Assembly (NCBI GenBank): GCA_002943765.1
Contig: PQWQ01000005.1
Location: forward strand, 2,341,501 to 2,405,500
DNA length: 64,000 bases
Source: Psoroptes ovis
Taxonomy: Eukaryota > Arthropoda > Arachnida > Sarcoptiformes > Psoroptidae
Reading direction: 5' to 3'
In this document: positions 50,215-60,847 of the stretch, in pieces
Layout: each line of letters opens with the position of its first letter
Numbering within the stretch: the first letter of the stretch is position 1
The notes under the pieces: generated by a model
What the model was told of the DNA's origin: nothing
Seen by the model: only the letters and a program-made list of their open reading frames with translations
Databases searched by the model: none
Made by a program: the position numbers and the translations under genes

Positions 50215-50469
50215 GAGTTAGCTGCAATTGACCCACGTGAATTTGAATTCAAGTGTTGTTTCCACACTCGAGTGCCCATGTTCGAAGTTGGACATGTTTT
50301 TAGAATCAGAGATGTCGGTCGGAGACTGTGGATGGCCATACGACAAAATCAGATAAGACTTTCCGATATTTTCCAACAATCGATACAGCATTGAAATCGG
50401 TGCTATGAATTCGTCCAAGGTCATATTTGGTACTGATGCATCATTACACTTGTTTTTTCGGCGTAACAA
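50215..50469. other. Coding-like GC-richer island, unassigned
   Basis: About 255 bp with balanced base use and long open frames on both strands: minus-strand 50469-50218 (NMTLDEFIAPISMLYRLL segment) and plus-strand 50155-50394 (DPREFEFKCCFHTRVPMF segment). The minus frame is preceded by a possible acceptor (CAGAATAG). No family recognised. It abuts the hAT-type MITE. May be a lone exon or a gene fragment. Confidence 0.3.
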
Positions 50470-50491
50470 TAGCTATTCTGATTCCCTAGTC

Positions 50492-50678
50492 CAGTCATTC
50501 TCAACCGGTGTTCCGCGGCACTTTAGTGTTCCGCCAGATTCCAAAAATGTGCCGCCAAATTTCGGAAATCTAACTCATTTCTTTACTATTCCCTTACTTG
50601 GTGTGCCGCAAGATTTTGGAAATAAAGGCTTTTCCTTTTTTCTGTGTGCCGCGGCGAAAAAAAGGTTGAGAATGACTG
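50492..50678. mobile_element. hAT-type MITE, 187 bp, perfect 8-bp target duplication
   Basis: Terminal inverted repeat CAGTCATTCTCAACC / GGTTGAGAATGACTG with the 8-bp duplication CCCTAGTC at 50484-50491 and 50679-50686. The CAG-TTCTCAA-type terminus and 8-bp duplication are diagnostic of hAT elements. Subterminal GTTCCGCGGCAC and GTGCCGCGGCG repeats recur, as in many non-autonomous hATs. No transposase. Confidence 0.95.
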
Positions 50679-50686
50679 CCCTAGTC

Positions 50687-53600
50687 ATTTGAAATAATTG
50701 AAGGAAAATTTGTGATCAAATTTATTAGTAGGAAAAATTTACCGGTCGTATCAAAATCAAATTGCGATGGCATATTGAATTTAATGATTTGAAAAAAAAA
50801 TCCATGGAATTTTTTTTTTGTTCCACTAAAAGCTTCTTGTACATGATCATTGATCTAATATTAGTTTATTTTTTGATCAAAACACAGAAAAAAAAATCAC
50901 TGATTCAAATGAATAAGAAACGTATAAATGAATTTATGAAAGAAATGTATTGGAAAATTGATTCAAATCAATTGATTTATCATTTTTGATTATATTTTAC
51001 AATTTTATCAATTGTGAATATATTTGAATGGAAATTCGGAAAAAATTTCTCCATGTTTATCGGAAAAATTATTTAGTTTGGAAAAATCAAACAAACAAAC
51101 GAAAAAAATTTCCATGAATCCTTGTTATTATTTTTTGTTCTGGTTGCTGTTCATTGGTACAAATAACAACAAATTACGGATCATTTGAATCGATTGAATT
51201 AGAGAGATTTGAAAGCGGCCAAAAACCGAATTAATTCATCTGAATGTTAAGATGTTAATCAAAGAATATACAGCCGAATCAACTCAATCAAATTAGCCGC
51301 AAAACGATTCTGATTCTGGTTCAAATTCTTGATAACTTAATTTAATCAAAATTCTTAGATGAAAACATGCGAAATGGAGTTCCGTGCGATCACAAAATAA
51401 ACAAATAAAGAATTGACACAAATATCCTGGAATTTATTCGTTTGAAATTAAATAAACGATTTAAATATAAATTCAATAAAATCAATTGATCAAGTTGAAT
51501 TGGTTCGATTGTTTTCAATTGATTATCATTCAATGTCCATCTTGATTACAATCATCTACAATTACAATCACGCAATCAATAGTAGACTTGTAACAATTTA
51601 ATCAATCATTTATTTTCATACCAGTTTATGTACTGATCAAGGAACAGAGTACGAAAAAAAAACAATGATTGTATCCAAATGTACAATGATTATTGTATCA
51701 TTGATATATTTACATATGTTTGATTTCGATACGACATAATTCACCATGAAAGCAATTTCATTCATTCATCAAAAAATACGATTTGTACTTTTTAAAAAAA
51801 CATTTTATCAATTGAACACGAAAATATTATCATTTGTAATATCAATCAATCAATGAATGAACAAATCAGCCAATCAATCAATCATGAAAATCAATATCAA
51901 TAACATTATAAATACATGGTCATTGATTATGATTGAATGATTATCATGGTTGATTGATTAATCGAGTGATTAATCGATTAATTTCAACACCTACAACATT
52001 CAATTGATAATTGATCATTGATCGTAATCGCGATTCAATGACATAATCGTCGAAAATCGGTGGCCAGTTGAATGAAAAATCGCCGACAATTTATCAAAAC
52101 ACAATTTACGATTTATCATTGCAATCACCAATATGATATTGCTTTGGAAATTTTGGAAAATTTTTTCTTAAAAATCTCTTGGATTTATTTATATTTGTTT
52201 GCTTATTGTTGTTGCTGTCGTTTCGGTTAGCGATTGTGGTGTCTATGTCTGTACTAATGTTATCATAAATCATTTGTCAACTATCCGTGTTGATTTTGAT
52301 TTTTTTGGATATTTGATTTTTGGATTTTTTTTCGATGATAAATTTTCCACGACATGGCTAAATACATTCAAACAAGCATACATTCAAACAAAACAGACAC
52401 AGACATTCATATACATCTAAGACATCATGTAAATATATCATTGATCATCAACATCAACAGCGGCAGCAACAATGGTCGACGTGACAAAAACATTTGGGGA
52501 AATTTTTCGGCCATTTTTCTTGTTGTTTCTGTTACGCAGTATCCGTAGAAAATGTATTGAAAAAGTCGATGCTTCGTTTGTTGATTCGTAAAGATTCTGA
52601 ATGAAGATTCATTAAAACCGAAGATATTTTTCGGAAAAAAAAGAAAAAATTTTCCATCATTTAAATGGAATGAATGGATTGAATTGCAGCATTGGATTTA
52701 AGAACATTTATTTCTGAAGACATCCGCTCATAAGTTCATATATTAAACAAGTTTTATGAAATATTTTTCCGGAACAATTTTATCAAATGTGTGTGAGAAT
52801 TTGTGTGAAACATTGAATCTGTGATATATGGAATGAAATGAGGATTCTCTGTTCATTAAAGAATTTTAATGCCTAAGAATTTCAAAAAGGATAAATTTTT
52901 TTTGAAAATTCAAGAATTCTTTTCCGATTATTACTATGTGTGTGCTGATTGAGGAAATGTGTATTTTTTTCTCATATTTTCTAAGTAAAAATCTCAAAAT
53001 TTCAACATTCATTCTCGATAGATTCCTTTGATTACGTAGATTTCTTTTCATTTAGTACATTTCTTGGAATTCTTTGAACATTTCTAGGATTGTTTTGATT
53101 TCTCATATTACTTTGATTTCTTAGATTTTTTTCTGGTTTTTTAAATTTTTTGTCCTCATAAATAATAACACAAAATAATAATAATGATGAAGAATCATTA
53201 TTTCGGAAAATGATGAAAGAATGATGGAAAAAAAAACACATATTTTTATATGAAAAAACTAAATTTAATGAATGAAAACATATTAAAAACCTAAATAAAT
53301 GAGTGAATCGAAATATAAAATGTACTCAATGAGAAAAAATAACAAGAATCGAGAACGAATCGTCAAGAACTGAAGAAGAATCCGGTAGAACCGTAAAGAA
53401 TTGAAGGGAATTGGATAGAATCGGAGAAAAATAATTCTAATTCTTCATATTTTTTTTCAAAGATTATTAATTATAATCCGATTTTTTAGGTTCCAGTTCC
53501 AAATTCTCAATTCAGTGCGGCATTGATGACATATTTTCTCTCTTCTATCTTCTCATTCATTGATTATTATCATAAACTAAAATATATTTAGATATTTGAT

Positions 53601-54359
53601 AAGCATCTAAATGAACATCTAAAATGAATATCGATTCAGTGGCACAATTTCTCACAAGAAACTAATAGAAAGAATTGATTATTTTGCACCAGAGAATATT
53701 TTTGCAAAAGTAAAACAAATGTACAAGCAAATATTCTCATAAGAATTGAAGAAATAATAATTTTCAAAAGGTCAATATTGATTAAAAAAAAAATCAGTGA
53801 AATGAATTGATTGAATCAATGAATTAAAGATAGAAATGTCAAAAACTAATGATAAAAAACGAAAAATTCAATTATTATCGGAGAATCAATGATTTAGGAA
53901 TTTTTCTAATTAGGAATATCGTTCTTCTACGAACAAATAATCAACGATTCTTACGAGTTCTTTTCATTATTGTCATCATTATTGCAACTGAAAAGAAAGA
54001 TAAAAATGATCTTTGATGCCTTTGATTTAGATTTGAAAAAAAAATCTATGACATTCGTTGATGAATCTATCGTTTTGTGATCTAAATAAAAGAAAATGAT
54101 CTTTGAAAATGGCACATTGAATTCACTGATTGAAATTGAATTAATTTGAATGAATAACTCGACTTGAAATCAATGCTGGTTTCCTCAATTATCAATCGAT
54201 CGATTGATTGACTGATTGATTGAATGAATGAAAGGAAATTATAATTAAAAGAATTGTCGGAAACAACTAATTTGAATGTGAATATTTATTTCACTCATCT
54301 GAAAATGGCAATTTACAATAAAATAAATGTAAAAATTTTAATGTAAAAAAATAGAAATT
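50687..54359. other. Non-coding intergenic region
   Basis: No supported gene. Short imperfect tandem TTTCTTAGATT/TTTGATTTCT units lie near 53050-53130 and degenerate AAGAATYG units near 53340-53430. Confidence 0.6.
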
Positions 54360-54520
54360 TAAAATAATGACCGTTCATGGCCTTTGATGATGATTTCACA
54401 GAGATTTGCAAAAAAGCTTTTGCATTCGACAGGCGCCTTCCAGGAGCCACAAATGCAATGATTTTCGAAGGAAGCGACGAAAATGTCACCGAGTGCAAAG
54501 CAAGGGGTGATTGACACATA
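54360..54520. other. Small coding-like island next to element C
   Basis: Around 150 bp with higher GC than its surroundings. Plus strand reads open for about 44 codons (AFDDDFTEICKKAFAFDRR segment, stop near 54512); two minus-strand frames are also open. No domain recognised. It could be a captured gene fragment or a small exon. Confidence 0.25.
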
Positions 54521-54685
54521 TATTTTGAAATATGAACAAAAAAAAATAATAATTAGCAAACATTATTTATTGTTCTTTCATACATAATTTTCCATTCAAT
54601 TTTATTCAAATATTTCAATTTTGCCGGATATATTCACTGTATTGATTTGGTGCATTAGTACACACAGTACCAAAATATGAATATA

Positions 54686-54910
54686 TGTCATGATAAAGTC
54701 TAAAAATCATGAAATTCGTCTTTTATGAATATCCCCATAAAAAACCGTTGAAATATGAAAATGTTAAAAAATTGATATTTCATCAGTCATTCTGTTTCTG
54801 AGAATCAACTGCCTCACATGGCAGTCATAATAAAATAATAAAATAAATAAAATAAAATTAAAATTAAATAAAAATTATAAAAAAAAATTTAAAATTGTGT
54901 TTTTTACGAT
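54686..54910 (+). repeat. Element C 5' LTR
   Basis: Starts TGTCATGATAAAG, ends TTTTTTACGAT; identical to the 3' copy. Start matches relic A's LTR for eight bases. Confidence 0.93.
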
Positions 54911-55034
54911 AAGCCAGCAAGATTGTAAACTTGTTTGGGCAAAAACATAGCTGCAAATTAAATGAAAAATCGAAAAATAATGAAAATTTCAAGAAAATAT
55001 TGAACTCAATTTATTTTTGAATTTATTGACCAAA

Positions 55035-56641
55035 ATGGCAAATAACATTGTTTCTAATAATAATAACAATATTAATTTCGACAATGATTATTATTATAAT
55101 CGTTACATATGCAAAATATTGAAATATTTCAAAAATTTTGATGGTGATTTTCAAAACTTCAAAAAATTCTTTGTACCGTTAGAAAAAACATTGGACGGAT
55201 TTAAAATATCAGATATTAGAAAATTTAATATTCTGAAAGAGAAACTTGATAACAACACCGTTCGATTGATAGCCGATTTAAAGGAATACCATCAAGCCAA
55301 AGAAAAGTTGAAAAACCATTTTTTCAGAACAAACGATGAAAATTTATCAAAAGAAAATTTTCAAAAAATTGAACAACGTAATATTGAATTCAAATCACAA
55401 ACAGATGAATTATCATTTCACAACAGTAAACAAAAAAATGAAATTGGATTGTTAAAAAAAATGAAGTTGATCTATCAAACGAAAAATTTCTGGAAACCAA
55501 ACAATGCAATATCGAATTAAAATCTCAAAACCATGAATTATTATTGCAAAATCGCAAACAAAATGATGAAATCAAATCGTTGAATGAACAAATGAACATC
55601 ATAAAAATTGAATTGGAAAAATTTATTAACATGAATAAAAAATATTCCGATTTGGAAAAATTATGTGAAAAGCAACAAAATGAAATCAAATTGTTAAAAT
55701 ACCTACAATCCCAAACGATAAATAAAATACATGAAGATTATCAATCTAAAATTACTGAAAAAGATTCTGAAATTGAATTACTAAAAGTTCAAATGAATAC
55801 AATGAAAATGGAATTATCATCATTGTTCAATATGAATGAAAAATATTCAGATTTAGAAAAATTATTGGAAACACAACATAATGAAATCAAATCATTAAAA
55901 CAACAACAATCTGATACAATAAACGAATTACATGAAAATCATCGATCAAATTTGGCTCAAAAAAATTCTGAAATTGAAACATTAAAATTAAAAATAAATG
56001 AATTAGAGAACATCATCGAAGACAATAACAATAACAAACTTATGCTAAATAATCAATACACAAAGCAATCATCATCACCATTGATGAATATTGAAAATAA
56101 GGACAAGAAACAACAAAAGAAAAGAAAGAAACCAAATCGTAGAAATAAAAATGTGAAATCATCATCGTCATCCGCACGAACAAAAGGAAAAAATTATGAA
56201 ACAATCAATTCAGTCACATTTCCACCTAAATATTTGTTAAAGAAAATCCATGATAACAATTTATCAAAAAATCATAGCAAACAATTCAGAAAATCGGCAT
56301 TGGGTTTTATCAAACCCAATCGTACAAAAGAAACAAGTATTAATCGTTATACAAAAACGAAGGAAAATATTAAATTCAAAATCCATGATAAAATTTACAT
56401 CTCGAAAGAAGAACGATCAAATTTGAAAAAACTTGATACTAAATTTGTAAAACCTCATACGAAACAAATCATCAAATGTCTACACGTCATCAATAATTTG
56501 AATAATGTCAATATTGAAGATCCACACGTACCAAATGTTAAATTCAGATATCAACCGATCGACGTTGGTATCCCAACGCAACATCTTAGGCGGGGGGATG
56601 TCATGATAAAGTCTAAAAATCATGAAATTCGTCTTTTATGA
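55035..56641 (+). CDS. Element C Gag-like coiled-coil protein, frame change at an A8 run
   Basis: First ATG at 55035. First frame (to 55520): DUF1759-like Gag segment (KNFDGDFQNFKKFFVPLE...ILKEKL, codons about 30-90) followed by coiled coil. The coiled coil continues in the -1 frame from the A8 run at 55454-55461 and runs to 56641 with two long imperfect repeats (MNxKYSDLEKLxExQxNEIK). Then comes a Lys/Arg/Ser-rich basic stretch (KDKKQQKKRKKPNRRNKN) and a C-terminal portion (KFKIHDKIYI...KLDTKFVKPHTKQIIK, about 56374-56520) that resembles the GPY/F module at the end of Ty3-type and retroviral integrases. The stop lies inside the 3' LTR. The frame change may be programmed -1 slippage or a missing A. 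Domain calls are from pattern, not from a search. Confidence 0.65.
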
Positions 56642-56823
56642 ATATCCCCATAAAAAACCGTTGAAATATGAAAATGTTAAAAAATTGATATTTCATCAGT
56701 CATTCTGTTTCTGAGAATCAACTGCCTCACATGGCAGTCATAATAAAATAATAAAATAAATAAAATAAAATTAAAATTAAATAAAAATTATAAAAAAAAA
56801 TTTAAAATTGTGTTTTTTACGAT
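56599..56823 (+). repeat. Element C 3' LTR
   Basis: Identical to the 5' LTR; preceded by AGGCGGGGGGA and followed by ATATA. Confidence 0.93.
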
Positions 56824-59800
56824 ATATATATTTCGAAATATTGATGTACATCAAATCAATATGTGTCCTGAATATTTTCGACATACAAAAACATACATTT
56901 GTTACCATGTTTTTTTATGGATACAAAAAAAGATATCAATGAAATTTATATCCAACAAACAAAAAAAAAAAAAAAAAAAACACGCAAATAAACAGCTTAG
57001 ACATATGAACAAATGATTAGGATTAGACTAAATATTGAAATGTCGAAAAATTTCCGTCCATAATAATACACAAATTAGTTTCATTTAATCATATTGATTT
57101 GATTGATTTTATTTCATTAGAGTTTCATTAATTTCATCCGAAATTAAATACATTTAACTAGTCTTTGATACTACATGATTATTGTCTTGTATCAATTATT
57201 TTTGGCCATTTTCCATTGGTCTTGTTGTTTTTGATTTGAAAATATGAATTTGTTTGTGTTATGTTTTTCATTAATTGGAGGGTAACAACATGCACACAAT
57301 AACAATATGACGTGATCATCATCGAAATTGTTGTTGATGATGATAATTGATGAAATTTAAAATAATTTGTCAATTTGTTTTTGATTTATTCAATCGGGAA
57401 AAAAACAAAACAAAACAAATTCATTCGAAATCAATCAATGATAATGTTTATTCATTGATCAATGGAATATGAATCGAAAATGTCTTTAAGAAATCTTTAT
57501 TTATTTTTCTGAAAATTTCAAATTGAAATGATCAAAATAGAAATCAATCGATTGATTCGTCATAATCAACCATTCAATAGCTATTGTAGACATGTGTTAT
57601 CAATTGTTGAAAATTTCAAAATTCGGAAATTTTGAAATTTTGCCAAAATTTATTCAAAATATTGAAAATATTCAAAATATTTTCAATTTTTGGCATTTTT
57701 CGGTTAAAAATAAATCACAAAAATAATTGAAAACAAATGTGATAAATTCTAAAAATGAAAAACATACGAGAAGAATACAAAGTCCTAGCGCTATGTTTGA
57801 ATTGGTTGGAAGCTTTTTTGAGCTGTTTTTGGACTGCTTTTGGGCTGTTGTTGGCAAACACCAAATAACCATAGCCATAAAACCAAAATAACCTAAAAAG
57901 CTAGCGCTGTGTAATTGCTGTAATGCCATAAACCTTACCCTAAAACACCATTTAAATTCATTAAAAAACTGAAGAACAGAAGAAACAGAAGACTAAAACT
58001 ATTGGCTTACGTGCCAAAGTTTGGAGGTCATCATCAAAATGTTGAAAATGTACGCATAATATGTACATTGATATATGTGCTCAAATACATTTATTTTTGG
58101 TTGTTTATTTGGGTTTATTTTTGTTTTCTATTTAAACTTTTTAATGGCAAAGTACATCGTACACGTTTTATTTTTGTTTGTTCGTTCTAAATTTATCAGT
58201 AATGCCATCGACAATCATCATCATCATCATCGGCGACGATGATCATAATCAAAGATATCAGCCACCGAAGACCAGCAAATCAGCAGCAACAACTTACAGC
58301 ACCACCACCACCACCACCGACAACAACATCAACATTAAAACATATGTGGATCAATGAAATAAAATCGAAGATTATTTATTTGTTTGTTTGAACCCAAAAA
58401 AAAAAAAAATCATTAAAAAATACAGGATTTTCATCATTTCAGATCAAATCAAATAAAGCAAAATAGCAGCACCAGCAACAGCAGCAATGGATATGGTGAT
58501 TATCATCAATGAAATTTACTAAAAACAAAACCAAAAAATTTTCCACATTTTAAATTAGTTTTTCGATGAATTTATCTCAATTCAATTCATGTATTATCTT
58601 TTGTGGTAATGTATCATGTATTAATATATCCGAATACTCATTTCATACTTGTAGACCTGATACACACAATTTACCACTATTCATTTGTTTTGTTGACTTT
58701 TTTTTCGAGGTTTGTGTTTGTGTGTTTGAATACATTTATTATCTTTGATTATCATTGGGAGTGATGTATATTTAATGATATGATAATAGTATTAGTGTTT
58801 AGTTGTAAATAATATATGATATACATGCTATAAGATGTCAAAGATCTAAGAGCTATGAAGTCTATGAATCTACTGAATTTTAATGATGATGATGATTACA
58901 ATAAACATAAACATAGACATCATTAACAACAATGAGAATTCATTATTAACTCGTAATTATTGTTTATGATTTCGATGTGGAAATTCAATGAATTGATTCT
59001 GATATAAAATATTCCATGAAAAAATATTTGAAAAAATCTATCGTCTGGAATTATCCCGAAAAAAAATCCAAGTACTTGTCAAATTTTGATGAATATATAA
59101 GTTTCCAGAAACAAACATTTTTTTGAATCATTTAAATTCGAGACTTTGTGCATCATTTTTCAATCATCTTAATTCAAGATTTCTCCGAATAATTTTCTAC
59201 ACAAATGAATTTCGTGTTCAATTCAAATTAGACAATGACAATTGTTGAATATTATTATTGTTTGTTGATGGACATTCATCATGTGTGTGCATGTTTGTGT
59301 GTTTGCAGTCAATTGCAATGTACATTTATTCAATTTTGATCAATACTCAATCAATTAATTGAATCTCGAATCGCTGTTCACTGCTACAAATGATGATAAT
59401 AATTGAAATAACAACAGCAAACGACCAAGCAATTTAACAGTGAATCAATCGATAAATCAATTAATGGATTGAATAAATTAACGGAATAAACAAATGAACA
59501 AATCAAATAGAAATGACAAGTGTTTTTTGAAAAATTATCAACAAATACAAAAATCATCAAATTTATATTCAAATATTGGTGAATGTTTGAAACAACAACA
59601 AAATAAAAAAATTTGTCAAATTTGATAAAATTTTCATTAAATTTTTCAAAAAATGTTTTAAACACTAATTACAAATCAAATTTGAAATGAAATAAACGCA
59701 TTGAAAAAAAACGCAAATATCCTGCATTGCGAACCATATCAACGACGAAAAATTTGTTTGCATTAACAAACCAAAAGCAATTGATTGGATGAATATTAAT

Positions 59801-60847
59801 TTTGAATGGTGAAATTTTGAACATTTTGAAATCCGCAAAATGGTTACGAAATAAAACAAGATTTGTCAAGATTTTCGAATCAAATCAAAATTATCTACAA
59901 TCCTTTAATTCGGCACCAATCTGGAAACAAATATGTAATAATATCATCGAAATCATATTCAACAAAATGTACAAATATTGATTGAAAAATCAAGTGAAAA
60001 TCAATCAATCAATTTGAATTTATTTGATTTGATTTGATTCAGAAATAAAAATCATAGATTCAATAATCATAGATTTTTTTTCAAATAATTTTCAATTGAT
60101 TCTATTTAATTTTCATTTGATTGATGGATTGGTTAATCAATCATTGATTATCATTCTATTTCTTTTGATTTTACTAATCAATGTAATGAATACATATGTG
60201 TGTAATGTGCGATATCATCAATACGCGATTGTACAGCGATTCATTTATCAAAATTGCCGAAGAAAATTGGAGAAAATAAAATGGTGAACACTGGGCATAT
60301 TAATGATAAAAATAATTATTTAAAAATTTAAATCAAATTGATGTTGATGATGATAAACAATTAACAAACTAATAATGCAAATATTGGTGAACATTTGTCA
60401 TTTGAAATTAAACATTCATACAGTAAACTTTGGTGTGACAATAATACAATCAATTTACAAATAAGAACAAATTGCCAAATCATCATCATCAAAAACAATT
60501 GTTTTTTGCAATTGTTTTGGAGATGTTTTTATTTAATTTAATAAATCTTAAATCTTAGTGTGCCTTAAATGATTCATTTTAAAATTTATTTTTGAAAAAA
60601 TCTCAAATTCAAACAATGTCTTAGATCATCGTGTTTCGATTCAAAGACAAAGATTATCATCAAAAATTGAACTGTGATGTGATTTTATTTCGAAACGAAA
60701 CGAAACCAATTATTTTTTTAAAGAAAACAAATGTGATCTTGTTTATTTTTGTGTTAATTAATCAATTTATCAATCAATTCATTCACATCTATCAACGTTC
60801 AACGATATTAATTGTCAAAAAGCAAACAACTAACAAACATCGACAAA
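56824..60847. other. Non-coding region upstream of GPAT
   Basis: An A18 run at about 56961, CAC/ACC and CAG triplets around 58240-58320, and no convincing gene. A minus-strand frame at 57929-57672 (85 residues) has internal GCTGTTTTTGG-type repeats and no domain. Part should be the GPAT promoter and 5' UTR. Confidence 0.5.

Larger units (their letters stand above)
54686..56823 (+). mobile_element. Element C: young non-autonomous LTR retrotransposon
   Basis: 2138 bp with identical 225-bp LTRs (54686-54910 and 56599-56823), 5-bp duplication ATATA (54681-54685 and 56824-56828), polypurine tract AGGCGGGGGGA directly before the 3' LTR, and AAGCCAGCAAGATT directly after the 5' LTR in the primer-site position. 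The internal region encodes only a Gag-like coiled-coil protein with a basic, integrase-tail-like end; there is no protease, reverse transcriptase, RNase H or integrase core. It would need enzymes from a partner element. LTR identity implies recent movement. Confidence 0.93.

Noticed and set aside
54911..54930. Standard tRNA 3'-end primer site in element C
   Set aside because: The sequence after the LTR does not start with TGG within a few bases; only the shared AAGCCAGCAAGAT motif is present.
57672..57929. 85-residue minus-strand frame with an internal repeat
   Set aside because: No domain; the frame is produced by GCTGTTTTTGG-like repeats. The AGCGCT motifs at both sides do not form a convincing inverted terminus.
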